A stretch of 64,000 bases of DNA from Mycobacterium terramassiliense (GCF_900157385.1 NZ_LT717701.1:1399772-1463771), one strand, 5' to 3'; counted from the stretch's first letter, positions 15,781 to 25,864 are shown. Notes: generated from the letters alone by a model not told the origin. A program made the numbers and translations.

Positions 15781-16161
15781 CTAGTCCCGGTCCGCTTCGG
15801 CGAACGCCTCGTTCGCGATGCGAAAGCTGTCGACGGCGGCGGGCACGCCGGCGTAGATCGCGACCTGAAGAAAAATCTCACGGATTTCCTCGCGCGTGAC
15901 GCCGTTGGTCAGCGCCGCCTTGACGTGGGTGCGCAATTCGTTGGGGCGGTTGAGGACCGAGATCATGGCCAGGTTCAGCATGCTGCGAGTCTTGAGGGCC
16001 AGCCCCTCGCGCCCCCACACCGCGCCCCAGCAGTACTCGGTGACGAGGTCTTGCAGAGGTTTGGTGAACTCGGTCGCGGTCGACAGCGCCCGGTTGACGT
16101 ATTCCTCGCCCAGCACCGCGGAGCGGATTTCAAGTCCTCGTTGGTAGGTTTCGCGATCCAC
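15781..16161 (-). CDS. Carboxymuconolactone decarboxylase-like protein
   Basis: 126-residue all-helical CMD-family protein. The N-terminal RGLEIRSAVLGEEYV and the core LNLAMISVLNRPNELRTHVKAALTNGVTREEIREIFLQVAIYAGVP match 4-carboxymuconolactone decarboxylases closely. There is no CxxC, so it is not an AhpD-type peroxidase. True family members decarboxylate gamma-carboxymuconolactone in the protocatechuate route; no other gene of that route is seen, so a related decarboxylation or isomerisation is as likely. Confidence 0.85.
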   Translation of the reverse strand: MDRETYQRGLEIRSAVLGEEYVNRALSTATEFTKPLQDLVTEYCWGAVWGREGLALKTRSMLNLAMISVLNRPNELRTHVKAALTNGVTREEIREIFLQVAIYAGVPAAVDSFRIANEAFAEADRD

Positions 16162-16240
16162 TGGTCTCTCCTTCGACGGCTCCCGGGCGCTCTTTTGATA
16201 TGACCTTCGTATAGCAGCACCCAGCCACTAGGGAGAAGAC

Positions 16241-16891
16241 GTGACCGGAGCAACCAGTGACATCTGGGAGGTGATGTCGACCGCCCGGACGATCCGGCGG
16301 TTCACCGACGAGCCGGTCGACGACGCGACCCTGGCGCGCTGTCTCGAAGCCGCTCGCTGGGCCCCGTCGGGCGCCAACGCGCAGGGCTGGCGGTTCGTGG
16401 TGCTGCGCTCGCCCGAGCAGCGGGCCGTGGTGGCCAAGGCGGCGGCCCACGCCCTGGAGGTGATCGAACCCGTCTACGGGATGAGCCGGCCCGCCGACGG
16501 CGACAACAGCCGCCGCGCCCGCACCTACCGCGCGACCTACGAATTGCACGATCGCGCGGGCGAGTTCACGTCGGTGTTGTTCGCCCAGCAGCACTACCCG
16601 ACGGCGTCGGAGCTGCTGCTGGGCGGGTCGATCTTTCCCGCGATGCAGAACTTCCTGCTGGCGGCACGCGCGCAGGGCCTGGGCGCGTGCCTCACCAGCT
16701 GGGCTTCCTACGGCGGGGAGCGGCTGTTGCGCGAAGCCATCGGCATCCCTGATAGCTGGTTGGTCGCCGGCCACATCGTGATCGGGTGGCCCAAGGGCAC
16801 GCACGGGCCGGTGCGCCGCCGTCCGCTGGCCGAGTTCGTCAACCTCGACCGCTGGGGTGAGCCGGCCGACCCGCTGGTGGCCACGATCTAG
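16241..16891 (+). CDS. Nitroreductase family flavoprotein
   Basis: 216-residue FMN-binding nitroreductase-fold protein. The N-terminal STARTIRRFTDEPVDDATLARCLEAARWAPSG is the FMN phosphate/ring-binding signature, and GLGACLTSW with IPDSWLVAGHIVIGWP is the usual C-terminal half. Such proteins reduce nitro, enone or quinone groups, or remove hydrogen from substrates, with NAD(P)H. GTG at 16241 has GGGAGAAG upstream. Divergent from the CMD gene, with 79 bp between them and no recurrent-palindrome site there. Confidence 0.85.
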   Translation: MTGATSDIWEVMSTARTIRRFTDEPVDDATLARCLEAARWAPSGANAQGWRFVVLRSPEQRAVVAKAAAHALEVIEPVYGMSRPADGDNSRRARTYRATYELHDRAGEFTSVLFAQQHYPTASELLLGGSIFPAMQNFLLAARAQGLGACLTSWASYGGERLLREAIGIPDSWLVAGHIVIGWPKGTHGPVRRRPLAEFVNLDRWGEPADPLVATI

Positions 16892-16940
16892 CCCGTTGGG
16901 TACCCCATAGCCGGTTTTAGAGATTACCGCTTCCAAGTAA

Positions 16941-16955
16941 GAGAATGTTATTCTC
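16941..16955. promoter_or_regulatory. Perfect GAGAATnnnATTCTC palindrome before the acyl-CoA dehydrogenase pair
   Basis: GAGAATGTTATTCTC, no mismatch, 31 bp before the ATG at 16987. One of the two perfect copies that define the motif. The position suits a repressor overlapping the -10 region or start site. Confidence 0.75.
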
Positions 16956-16986
16956 GCGAAGGCGGTGACGACAGGAGGCGGCCCGG

Positions 16987-17997
16987 ATGCTGTTGGAGTT
17001 CGATGCCGATCAGCGGCTGTGGCAGAAGACCGTTCGCGACGTCGTCGCCAAGCAGTGCCCGCCGTCGCTGGTGCGCAGCGTGGCCGAGGACGGCGGCGAC
17101 CAGACGCCCCTCTGGGAAGGATTGTGGAAGTCGTATGTCGACCAGGGCTGGACCGAGCTGAACGATCCGGCCGGCGCCGTGGAGTTGGCCATCGTGCTCG
17201 AGGAGCTGGGTCACGCGACCGACCCCACTCCGTTCCTGGCGACGATGAGCCAGTACGCCCCGTTGGCCGCGGATCGGTTCGACCCGCACGAGGCCGGCAC
17301 CGCGGTGTACGGCGGGGTCTGCGCGCACCGGGACGCCGACGGCTGGGTGCTGGACGGCACGGCGCGCCACGTCCTCGACGGCGACCGGGTCGACCGCTTG
17401 GCCGTGGTGACCGATGCCGGCGTGTTCGTTGTCGCGGCCAACCAGGTGTCGGCCCGCCGCGCGGCGGTGTTCGACCCGGTCCTGCACGTCGCCGACCTGT
17501 CGTTCGGAGAAGTCCGCGTGCCCGACAGCGCCCGGCTGGCCGTCGACGCGGAGCGTGCGCGCCACGTCGCGTTGACGGGCATGGCGATCACGACGGTCGG
17601 GGCCTGCCAACGCATCCTCGACATGGTCCTCGACCACGTCCGCAACCGGCAGCAGTTCGGGGTGCCGATCGGCTCCTTCCAGGCCGTCCAGCACAAGGCC
17701 GCCGACATGCACGTCGCGGTGGAACGCGCCCGGGCGCTCGCCTACTTCGCCGCGCTCACCATCGCGGCCGACGATCGGCGGCGCCGGCTCGCCGCCGCCA
17801 TGGCCAAGGCGTCGGCGGGGGAGTGCCAGTCGCTCGTATTCCGGCACGGCCTACAGCTTTTCGGCGCGATGGGATTCACCTGGGAGAACGACCTGCAGTT
17901 CGCGCTCAAGCGCGCCAAGGCGGGCGAGCTCATGCTCGGCGGCGCCGCGCAGCATCGGGCGCAAATCGCCGAGGAGTGCCGTGCAGCTGACTTTTGA
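16987..17997 (+). CDS. Acyl-CoA dehydrogenase, small subunit of a probable heteromer
   Basis: 336 residues, shorter than the usual 380-400. N-terminal helical domain to about 110, then a beta domain and a C-terminal domain with RNRQQFGVPIGSFQAVQHKAADMHVAVERAR, the usual flavin-contact region. The C-terminus lacks the GGTSEIQ motif of the partner and ends in LMLGGAAQHRAQIAEE. This split of features is seen in the alpha2beta2 dehydrogenases of steroid side-chain breakdown (FadE28/FadE29 type). ATG at 16987 has AGGAGG 7-12 bp upstream. It overlaps the next gene by 17 bp. Confidence 0.88.
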   Translation: MLLEFDADQRLWQKTVRDVVAKQCPPSLVRSVAEDGGDQTPLWEGLWKSYVDQGWTELNDPAGAVELAIVLEELGHATDPTPFLATMSQYAPLAADRFDPHEAGTAVYGGVCAHRDADGWVLDGTARHVLDGDRVDRLAVVTDAGVFVVAANQVSARRAAVFDPVLHVADLSFGEVRVPDSARLAVDAERARHVALTGMAITTVGACQRILDMVLDHVRNRQQFGVPIGSFQAVQHKAADMHVAVERARALAYFAALTIAADDRRRRLAAAMAKASAGECQSLVFRHGLQLFGAMGFTWENDLQFALKRAKAGELMLGGAAQHRAQIAEECRAADF

Positions 17998-19156
17998 TCC
18001 GGACGTCGAGGCGTTCCGGGCGGAGTTCGCGGCATTCCTCGACGAAAACCTGCCCGACGCAAGCGAAACGGCGGAGCGCCCCCGGTCGGTCTCCCACATG
18101 CCGCAGTGGGCGCGCGACTGGCAGCGCCTGCTGTTCGACAACGGCTGGTTATTGCCCAGCCAGCCCCCGGAATTCGGTGGTCGCAATGCGTCGGTCATTC
18201 AGCAGTTCGTCTATCTCGAGGAGCTCAGCCGCCGCCGGATCTACCACAGCTTCAACCCGCAAGGCGTGAACATCGTTGGGGCCTCGCTGTTGTCGTTCGG
18301 CAGCGACGAACAGAAGCGGCGCTGGGCGGTGCCGATCCTGAGGGCCGAGATCACCGCCTCCCTCGGGATGAGCGAACCCAGCGCGGGCTCGGATCTGGCG
18401 TCGTTGCGAACCCGCGCGGTGCGGGATGGCGACCACTTCGTCGTCAACGGGCAGAAGGTGTGGACCTCCGGGGCGCACGACGCCGACGTGTTGCTGACCT
18501 TCGTGCGGACGAACCCGGATGCGCCCAAGCACAAGGGAATCAGCGCGCTGATCATCCCCACCGACACCCCGGGGCTGGTGCGCCGGCCGTTCCCGTCGAT
18601 CTGCGGTGCCGACGACCTCGATTTCAACGAGGTGTTCTTCACCGACGTGCGGGTACCGGCGGAGAATCTGGTCGGCGAGCTCGACCAGGGCTGGCGCGTG
18701 GCCAATGGGTCGCTGGGGCACGAACGCACGATGATGTGGCTGGGTTTCGCCGATCGCCTGGACAACATGATCGAGGACTTCCATCCCAGCACCGATGTCG
18801 AGCGCGACCAGTACGCCAGCACCATCATGGACAAGCATGCGTTGCGCCTGTTGGGTTCGGTCGCCTTGGCCCGCGCCGCGCGCGGCGAAGACGACGTGGC
18901 GGCGATATCGGTGCTCAAGCTGCTCGGGTCCGAGGCCGAGTTGCGTGGCATGGAGCTCGCGCTGACGTCGGCGGGCTCCGACGGGCTCGTTCACCCGGGC
19001 CTGACCGGACCGTACGCGCACATGAACCTGGACCACTACTTCGCCAGCTGGTTCGAGCGTTACGCGCGCAGCTTTTCCGGGACGATCGCCGGCGGCACCT
19101 CGGAGATTCAGCGCAACATCATCGCGCAGCGGGTGCTCGGCCTACCGCGCGGCTGA
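17981..19156 (+). CDS. Acyl-CoA dehydrogenase, large subunit of a probable heteromer
   Basis: 391 residues. It has SLGMSEPSAGSDLASLRTRA (FAD/substrate loop), VNGQKVWTSGAHDAD, and a C-terminal AGGTSEIQRNIIAQRVLGLPRG. In MCAD-type enzymes the catalytic Glu precedes GT at that last motif; here the residue is Gly, so the base must lie elsewhere, as in the IVD-like and steroid enzymes. It starts with GTG inside the 336-aa gene, so the two are made in equal amounts and probably form a complex that desaturates a branched or bulky acyl-CoA. Confidence 0.88.
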   Translation: MQLTFDPDVEAFRAEFAAFLDENLPDASETAERPRSVSHMPQWARDWQRLLFDNGWLLPSQPPEFGGRNASVIQQFVYLEELSRRRIYHSFNPQGVNIVGASLLSFGSDEQKRRWAVPILRAEITASLGMSEPSAGSDLASLRTRAVRDGDHFVVNGQKVWTSGAHDADVLLTFVRTNPDAPKHKGISALIIPTDTPGLVRRPFPSICGADDLDFNEVFFTDVRVPAENLVGELDQGWRVANGSLGHERTMMWLGFADRLDNMIEDFHPSTDVERDQYASTIMDKHALRLLGSVALARAARGEDDVAAISVLKLLGSEAELRGMELALTSAGSDGLVHPGLTGPYAHMNLDHYFASWFERYARSFSGTIAGGTSEIQRNIIAQRVLGLPRG

Positions 19157-19165
19157 CGGCGCGCG

Positions 19166-20599
19166 CTAGCGCTGTCCGTGAGCCACCGCTTCGGTGTGGG
19201 GTTGGTGCGAGGGCGCAGACTCGGTACCCGGCAACGGAATTCGGGGCACGTCCGGCGTGCCCAGTCGGCCGGCCAGCCAGGGCAGCGCGGTGCTGAAGAC
19301 CGTCCCCGCGGTCGGCCAGTCGTGCTTCCCGGGGTGGGCGACCACCGCGCAGTCGATGCCGTTCGCCCGGCCGAGCGCGCACAGCGACCCAGCGGCCGCG
19401 GCCTGGTTGCCCGGGTCGGCGGCGGCGCCGCGCCCGGCGAGGGCCATGGCGGCGCTGTCGACGCTCGTGACTTCGCGGCTGGGTGTCGGCGAACCGCCCG
19501 ACGAGATCGCGAACCAACCGGACACCCCGGTGTAGCGGCCGTGGCGGTTGATCACCGTCGTCGGGTCGAATGCCGCCCACGCCTCGGCGTTGCCGCCGAA
19601 CAGGCTCGCGATGGTCTGCGCCTTGGTGCCCGTGTTGGGGGTCAAGTCGCCTTCGATGTCGACGAACGCGCTGAACAGGGTGGGGTGCATGACGGTCAGG
19701 TCCACCGCGCAGGTCCCGCCCATCGACCACCCCACGACGCCCCAGTGGGAGGGGTCCGGGCTGACCCCGAAGTTCGAGACGACGTAGGGCACAACGTCTT
19801 TCGTCAGGTGATCGGCCGCGTTGCCACGGCTTCCGTTGACGCATTCAGTGTCATTGTCGAACGCGCCGCCCGCGTCCACGAACACCAGCACCGGCGCGCT
19901 GCCGCCATGTGCGGCCGCGAAGGCGTCGACAGTCTCCACCGCATTGCCCGCCCGCACCCAGTCGGCGGGCGAACTGAGCATGCCACCGATCATCATCACC
20001 GTCGGCAGCTGCGGCGGCGGGTAGCTCGCGAACCATGCCGGTGGCAGGTACACGAGTTCCTCGCGGTGCCTGAATTGCGAGGCGTCGGAAGGGATCTGCA
20101 CCGGCACCAGGCTGCCGCGCACCGGCTTGGTGCCCTTCGCCGCCATCGAGACGGCGGTGGCCTTGTCGGTCTGGTTCGGCAGCGGGCGGGAGGTGAGCTG
20201 GTCCCACGCGCTCTGCACCGTCTGGAAGTACCCGACCCATTGGTTGAGCACCAGCAGCGAGCACAGCAGGCACAGCGGCACGGCCAGGATCGACAATCCC
20301 CGCCGCCACCAACGCGCGCCGCGCCAGCCCAGGATCAGCACGGCGGTGGCCAGGCCGACCAGCGCGATCCACACGTAAAGTTCGCGCGGCGCCGGTTCGG
20401 TGTTCAGACCGGCGATCGACCAGTGCGCCCCGCCGGCCGTCACGCCTCCCACGACGGCGGCCAACGGCAGCCACAACAGGCGCCAGCGGCGCGATCGCCA
20501 CCCGATGGCCAGCGCCAGCGCGACCGCGGTGAGGACCTCGACCGTCAGCGGTACCCAGCCATGGATCAGCGAGATGTGGTTGCTCACCGTCAGCTGCAT
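19166..20599 (-). CDS. Membrane-anchored esterase (antigen 85/esterase D-like fold)
   Basis: 477 residues. Residues 1-about 130 hold about four hydrophobic segments (VPLTVEVLTAVALALAIGW, LLWLPLAAVVGGVTAGG, LYVWIALVGLATAVLIL, LSILAVPLCLLCSLLVL). The rest is an extracytoplasmic alpha/beta hydrolase: MIGGMLSSPADW, nucleophile GWSMGGTCA, His in HPGKHDWPT. This layout resembles the mycobacterial esterases related to mycolyltransferases. It is convergent with the acyl-CoA dehydrogenase operon, 9 bp apart. A role in envelope lipid or polyester hydrolysis is possible; nothing ties it directly to the catabolic cluster. Confidence 0.8.
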   Translation of the reverse strand: MQLTVSNHISLIHGWVPLTVEVLTAVALALAIGWRSRRWRLLWLPLAAVVGGVTAGGAHWSIAGLNTEPAPRELYVWIALVGLATAVLILGWRGARWWRRGLSILAVPLCLLCSLLVLNQWVGYFQTVQSAWDQLTSRPLPNQTDKATAVSMAAKGTKPVRGSLVPVQIPSDASQFRHREELVYLPPAWFASYPPPQLPTVMMIGGMLSSPADWVRAGNAVETVDAFAAAHGGSAPVLVFVDAGGAFDNDTECVNGSRGNAADHLTKDVVPYVVSNFGVSPDPSHWGVVGWSMGGTCAVDLTVMHPTLFSAFVDIEGDLTPNTGTKAQTIASLFGGNAEAWAAFDPTTVINRHGRYTGVSGWFAISSGGSPTPSREVTSVDSAAMALAGRGAAADPGNQAAAAGSLCALGRANGIDCAVVAHPGKHDWPTAGTVFSTALPWLAGRLGTPDVPRIPLPGTESAPSHQPHTEAVAHGQR

Positions 20600-20668
20600 C
20601 GTGATTCCTCCTCCCAGCGGCTAGCGATCCGCGCTGAGAGAAGGGTCAATCGCGAGCCTCTACAAAGC

Positions 20669-20686
20669 CTCCAAGGATTCTTGGAG
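20669..20686 (-). terminator. Short hairpin, possible terminator of the SDR-ferredoxin-P450 operon
   Basis: CTCCAAG (20669-20675) pairs perfectly with CTTGGAG (20680-20686) around GATT. It lies about 105 bp beyond the P450 stop at 20791 in the 191-bp gap 20600-20790. There is no strong T-run, so it could equally be an operator for the esterase gene starting at 20599. Confidence 0.35.
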
Positions 20687-20790
20687 CCCCGCGAGACAGG
20701 CCGGCGACGCCGGCGACCGGCGAGCAAACGCAGAATCGCCGTATAGCAGGCCGTTAAGTGCGATTCTGTGTCTGCTCGCGCGGGAAGTCG

Positions 20791-22173
<1,383 letters not shown>

Positions 22174-22187
22174 GGCGCTGTCTCCCT

Positions 22188-22388
22188 TTACGTTTCGTCC
22201 GTGACGATGATGGCCTGCTCCGGACAGGAGTGGGCGGCCTCGCGGACCTGATCCTGCTTGTCGGCCGGCACCACCTCGTCGATCGCCGATGAACTGCCGT
22301 CGATGTCGCTGAGCTGGAAGGAATCCGGAGCGATCATCGCGCAGAGCGTGTGGCCCTGGCAGCGTTCCGGATCAACCCAGACCTTCAC
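22188..22388 (-). CDS. Small ferredoxin paired with the P450 at 20791-22173
   Basis: 66 residues, single-cluster P450-type ferredoxin: CQGHTLCAMIAPDSF with CxxHxxC, later SCPEQAI. The position of the third usual Cys is Ala (CAMIAP), pointing to [3Fe-4S]. Located between the SDR (35 bp upstream) and the P450 (14 bp downstream) in one operon, so it is the obvious donor for that P450. Confidence 0.9.
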   Translation of the reverse strand: MKVWVDPERCQGHTLCAMIAPDSFQLSDIDGSSSAIDEVVPADKQDQVREAAHSCPEQAIIVTDET

Positions 22389-22422
22389 GGTGTCTCCTTC
22401 GAATGGCTTAGTTGTCTTTTCC

Positions 22423-23295
22423 TCAGTCGTGGTCGTACCACTTGAGATAGCCGCCGGCGTCGACGCGCAATTGCATTCCCGTCACGTACCTGGCCTCGTC
22501 GGAGGCCAGCCATAGGACCGCGTTACTGATGTCCTCGGGCTCGACGTAGGGGATTCTCATCGCCTGCTGCACGCCGAAAACCGGCTCGGCGTCGGCCCGC
22601 GTCGGGTGTTCGAGGTCCGGTCGGAACGAGCGGTACATCGGTTCGCTTTGCAGCATCGGGGTGTTGGTGTTGGTCGGGTGAATCACGTTGGCACGAATCC
22701 CCAACGGCGCCAACTCGGTTGCCAGGTCGTGGACATAATGCGACAGCGCCCGCTTGGAGTGGATGTAGGCCATGCCGCCCGGGTCGCTGCCGGGGTTGTC
22801 CTTCTTGGCGGTGTCCATCAGCGCGGCGGTGGATCCGGTGGCGATGATCGAGGCGCCGGATTTCAGGTGCGGCAGCGCGACCTGGATGGCGTTGATGGTG
22901 CCGATCAGGTTGGTGTTGATGACGTCGCACCACGCCTGCAGCGGCGGGTCACCTTTCATGCCGGCGACGCCGGCTTGCGCGACGACGATGTCGAGCCCGC
23001 CCAGCTGTCCGACCCCGTCGTCCAGCGCGGCGCGCAGTTGCGCGGCATCGCGCACGTCGGCCTGGGCGATGACGGCGGCCCGGCCGGTTTTCTCGATGAG
23101 GCGGGCGGTTTCGTCGAGGTCCTCCGGCGCGGCCATGGGGTAACCGATGGTGTCGATGTCGCGGCACAGGTCGACGGCGACGATGTCGGCGCCTTCCTCG
23201 GCCAGCCGCACGGCGTGGCTGCGGCCCTGGCCGCGCGCCGCGCCGGTGACGAAGGCAACCTTGCCCTTGACGCGCCCTGGTGCGCCGTCTGCCAC
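22423..23295 (-). CDS. Mycofactocin-coupled short-chain dehydrogenase
   Basis: 290-residue SDR. The start GRVKGKVAFVTGAARGQGRSHAVRLAEEGADIVAVD is the hallmark of the mycofactocin-associated (carveol dehydrogenase-like) SDRs, which hold NAD(H) tightly and need mycofactocin as external acceptor. The catalytic Tyr-Lys pair is in YIHSKRALSHYV and Ser in IATGSTAAL; an insert follows the beta2 strand (residues about 40-55), as in that group. GTG at 23295 has GAGGAG upstream. Likely oxidises an alcohol made by the P450 in the same operon. No mycofactocin biosynthesis genes are in the window. Confidence 0.85.
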   Translation of the reverse strand: MADGAPGRVKGKVAFVTGAARGQGRSHAVRLAEEGADIVAVDLCRDIDTIGYPMAAPEDLDETARLIEKTGRAAVIAQADVRDAAQLRAALDDGVGQLGGLDIVVAQAGVAGMKGDPPLQAWCDVINTNLIGTINAIQVALPHLKSGASIIATGSTAALMDTAKKDNPGSDPGGMAYIHSKRALSHYVHDLATELAPLGIRANVIHPTNTNTPMLQSEPMYRSFRPDLEHPTRADAEPVFGVQQAMRIPYVEPEDISNAVLWLASDEARYVTGMQLRVDAGGYLKWYDHD

Positions 23296-23318
23296 TGCCT
23301 CTCCTCTGGTGTCGATGT

Positions 23319-24020
23319 TCAGGTGTTGCGGCCGCCGTTGACGCCCAATATCTGACCGGTGATGTAGCCGGCCTCCTCGGAAATCAGGAAGGCGCACGCC
23401 GCCGCGATGTCTTCCGGCTTGCCCATCCGGCGCACCGGGGTCCGGGCGATGGTTTCCTCGATGTTGCCGAGGAACCCGTTTCGTTCGGCGGCGCGCAACA
23501 TCGGGGTGTCGATGAATCCCGGTGGCACGGCGTTGACGGTGATGCCGCTGGGCCCGTATTCGAGCGCCAGCGACTTGGTCAGGCCGTTGACCGCCGACTT
23601 GGCCGCCACGTAGTGGCTCATGTACGGAGCACCCGAATGCGTACTCGACGACGAGATGTTGACGATCCGCCCCCATCCGGCCTCGACCATGTCGGGCAGC
23701 ACCGCCTGAATCGTGTGGAAGACGCCGTTGAGGTTGACGTCGATGACGCGCCGCCAGTCCTCGAAGGTGATGTTGGCGAAGCGCTTGAAGCCATCGAGGC
23801 CCGCCGCATTGACGAGAACGGTCACCGGCCCGAGCCGGGCCCGGATCGCGGCCAACGCGGCATCCACCTGCGATCGATCGGTGACGTCGGCGGTGAAAGC
23901 GAAGTCGGCTTCCGACGCTCTGAGATCGATCGTGGCGACGTCAAGACCGTCGGCGCGCAGGCGTTGCGCGACTGCTTGACCGATGCCGGACCCGCCACCG
24001 GTGACAACCGCGGTCTTCAC
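23319..24020 (-). CDS. Short-chain dehydrogenase/reductase (FabG-like)
   Basis: 233-residue classical SDR: cofactor motif TGGGSGIGQAVA, NAG-type segment VNAAG, catalytic Ser in NISSSSTHSG, and Tyr/Lys in YVAAKSAVN. Asp in ATIDLRAS suggests NAD preference. It is shorter and more typical than the mycofactocin SDR next to it. First gene of the operon SDR-SDR-ferredoxin-P450; GTG at 24020, 72 bp from a candidate operator. Probably oxidises a secondary alcohol or reduces a ketone in the same substrate series. Confidence 0.86.
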   Translation of the reverse strand: MKTAVVTGGGSGIGQAVAQRLRADGLDVATIDLRASEADFAFTADVTDRSQVDAALAAIRARLGPVTVLVNAAGLDGFKRFANITFEDWRRVIDVNLNGVFHTIQAVLPDMVEAGWGRIVNISSSSTHSGAPYMSHYVAAKSAVNGLTKSLALEYGPSGITVNAVPPGFIDTPMLRAAERNGFLGNIEETIARTPVRRMGKPEDIAAACAFLISEEAGYITGQILGVNGGRNT

Positions 24021-24092
24021 TTTCCCGCCACCAAGCCAGCCCCGACTCCACGAGCGGTCATTTCAGCCACAAAGAATCTCCCTTGCAATTAT

Positions 24093-24107
24093 GAGAACCT
24101 TACTCTC
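24093..24107. promoter_or_regulatory. GAGAATnnnATTCTC-type site before the SDR-P450 operon
   Basis: GAGAACCTTACTCTC has one change in each half and lies 72 bp before the minus-strand start at 24020. It faces the site at 24270-24284 across the 305-bp divergent intergenic region 24021-24325, which holds no gene that I can see. Confidence 0.5.
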
Positions 24108-24269
24108 GCCGCGGAGCGCCGTGCAACACGCGTCCAAAACAGGGTACGGCCTGCGCCGAGAGGCCTGTTGCCGCAGCGCCTGGCCGAGAACGCCGCTGGT
24201 CGGCGGCCCCGTCCCATTCCTGAGAGTTTCTTGAATTATCGAGACCCGAATGTAAGATTCGCCGGAGAC

Positions 24270-24284
24270 GAGAATCAAATTATC
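24270..24284. promoter_or_regulatory. GAGAATnnnATTCTC-type site before the aldehyde dehydrogenase-CaiB operon
   Basis: GAGAATCAAATTATC has one mismatch and lies 41 bp before the ATG at 24326. Together with 24093-24107 it would let one regulator control both divergent units. Confidence 0.55.
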
Positions 24285-24325
24285 GTGACCGTCACCACAT
24301 ACATCCGACGCATAGGGAAGTAGGG

Positions 24326-25864
24326 ATGCCAGTGCAGGACACGGCTGACACCGCCTTGGGGACCGCCTCAGCGACCATCGCGGATGCCGCGCCCGAGTCA
24401 CCGGTCGACCGCCGGCTGCTGATCGACGGCCGGCTCGTGACCACCGACCCGACATTCCCCTCGATCAACCCCGCCACCGGTGCCGTCGTCGGGCGCGCTC
24501 CGGACGCCGGCGCCGAGCAGGCCGAAGCGGCGATCGCGGCGGCCCGCCGTGCCTTCGACACCACCAGCTGGTCGACCGACGTCGCGCTGCGGGCGCGCTG
24601 CCTCGACCAGTTGCACCGGGCGCTGGTCGACCACGCCGAGGAGCTTCGCGAGTTGACCATCGCCGAGGTCGGCGCCACCCGGGCGCTCACCCAGGGCGCT
24701 CAGCTCGACGACCCGATCAAGATCGTGCGTTTCTACGCTGACCTGCTGCCCGCCTATCAGTTCTCGGAAGACCTCGGCGAGGTCGAGTCGCGGGGCATGC
24801 GCCATCACCGTTGGGTGGAGAAGGAAGCCGCGGGGGTGGTGGGCGCGATCATCGCCTACAACTATCCGAACCAGCTCGCGCTGGCCAAGCTGGCCCCGGC
24901 GTTGGCCGCCGGGTGCACGGTGGTGCTCAAGGGCGCGCCGGACACCCCGCTCATCACGCTGGCTCTCGGCGAATTGATCGCCAACCACACCGACATCCCG
25001 CCGGGCGTGGTGAACGTGCTCGCCTCGTCGGACGCCTCCGTCGGGGTCGCGCTGACCACGAGCCCCGACGTCGACGTGGTGACCTTCACGGGTTCGACGG
25101 CGGTCGGCCGCCGGATCATGGCCGCCGCCAGTGAGACCGTGAAGCGGGTCTTCCTGGAGTTGGGTGGCAAGTCGGCCGTGATCATGCTCGACGACGCCGA
25201 CTTCGCCGGCGCCGCGATGTTCGCCGCCTTCAGCATGGTGACCCACGCCGGTCAGGGGTGCGCGCTCACGTCCCGGCTGCTGGTGCCCAAGTCGCACCAC
25301 GACGAGATCGTGGAGCTGATCGCGCAGAACTTCGCCAAGGTGCGCCACGGGGACCCGGCCGATCCGAAGACGTTCATGGGACCGCTGATCAACGAGAGCC
25401 AGCGCGACAAGGTCGACGGCATGGTGCGCCGGGCCGTCGCCGCGGGGGCGACCCTGGTGACCGGCGGCAAGCGGTTGGATCCCGGCTACTTCTACGCGCC
25501 CACGTTGCTCACCAACGTCGACCCCGACAGCGAGATCGCCCAGGAGGAGGTCTTCGGGCCGGTGCTGGTCGTCATCGGATTCGACGATGACGACGACGCG
25601 GTGCGCATCGCCAACAACTCCATCTACGGTCTGGCCGGCGCGGTGTTCAGCCGCGACCAGGACCGGGCGCTGGCGGTCGCACGCCGGATCCGGGCCGGAT
25701 CGTTTTCCGTCAACGGCGGCAACTACTTCGGGGCCGACAGCCCCTTCGGGGGCTTCAAGCAGTCCGGCATCGGCCGCGAGATGGGCGTCGCCGGGCTGGA
25801 GGAATTCCTGGAGCGAAAGACCATTGCCGTGCCGGCCGTCGCGGCTGCGGGGGGTCAGGGATGA
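24326..25864 (+). CDS. NAD(P)-dependent aldehyde dehydrogenase
   Basis: 512 residues, complete ALDH fold. NPATG start of the core, YNYPNQLALAKLAPALAAGCTVVLKGAPDTP (cofactor region), catalytic Glu278 in LELGGKS, catalytic Cys312 in GQGCALTS, then EVFGPVLVV and the terminal PFGGFKQSGIGREMG. About 30 extra residues precede the core. It would oxidise an aldehyde, possibly the product of P450 and SDR action, to an acid ready for CoA activation. The stop overlaps the CaiB start (ATGA). Confidence 0.92.
   Translation: MPVQDTADTALGTASATIADAAPESPVDRRLLIDGRLVTTDPTFPSINPATGAVVGRAPDAGAEQAEAAIAAARRAFDTTSWSTDVALRARCLDQLHRALVDHAEELRELTIAEVGATRALTQGAQLDDPIKIVRFYADLLPAYQFSEDLGEVESRGMRHHRWVEKEAAGVVGAIIAYNYPNQLALAKLAPALAAGCTVVLKGAPDTPLITLALGELIANHTDIPPGVVNVLASSDASVGVALTTSPDVDVVTFTGSTAVGRRIMAAASETVKRVFLELGGKSAVIMLDDADFAGAAMFAAFSMVTHAGQGCALTSRLLVPKSHHDEIVELIAQNFAKVRHGDPADPKTFMGPLINESQRDKVDGMVRRAVAAGATLVTGGKRLDPGYFYAPTLLTNVDPDSEIAQEEVFGPVLVVIGFDDDDDAVRIANNSIYGLAGAVFSRDQDRALAVARRIRAGSFSVNGGNYFGADSPFGGFKQSGIGREMGVAGLEEFLERKTIAVPAVAAAGGQG

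Noticed and set aside
22423-23676. 417-residue version of the mycofactocin SDR
   Set aside because: The family begins at GRVKGKVAFVTG. GTG at 23295 with an upstream GAGGAG gives the right length, and the extension overlaps the next SDR gene.
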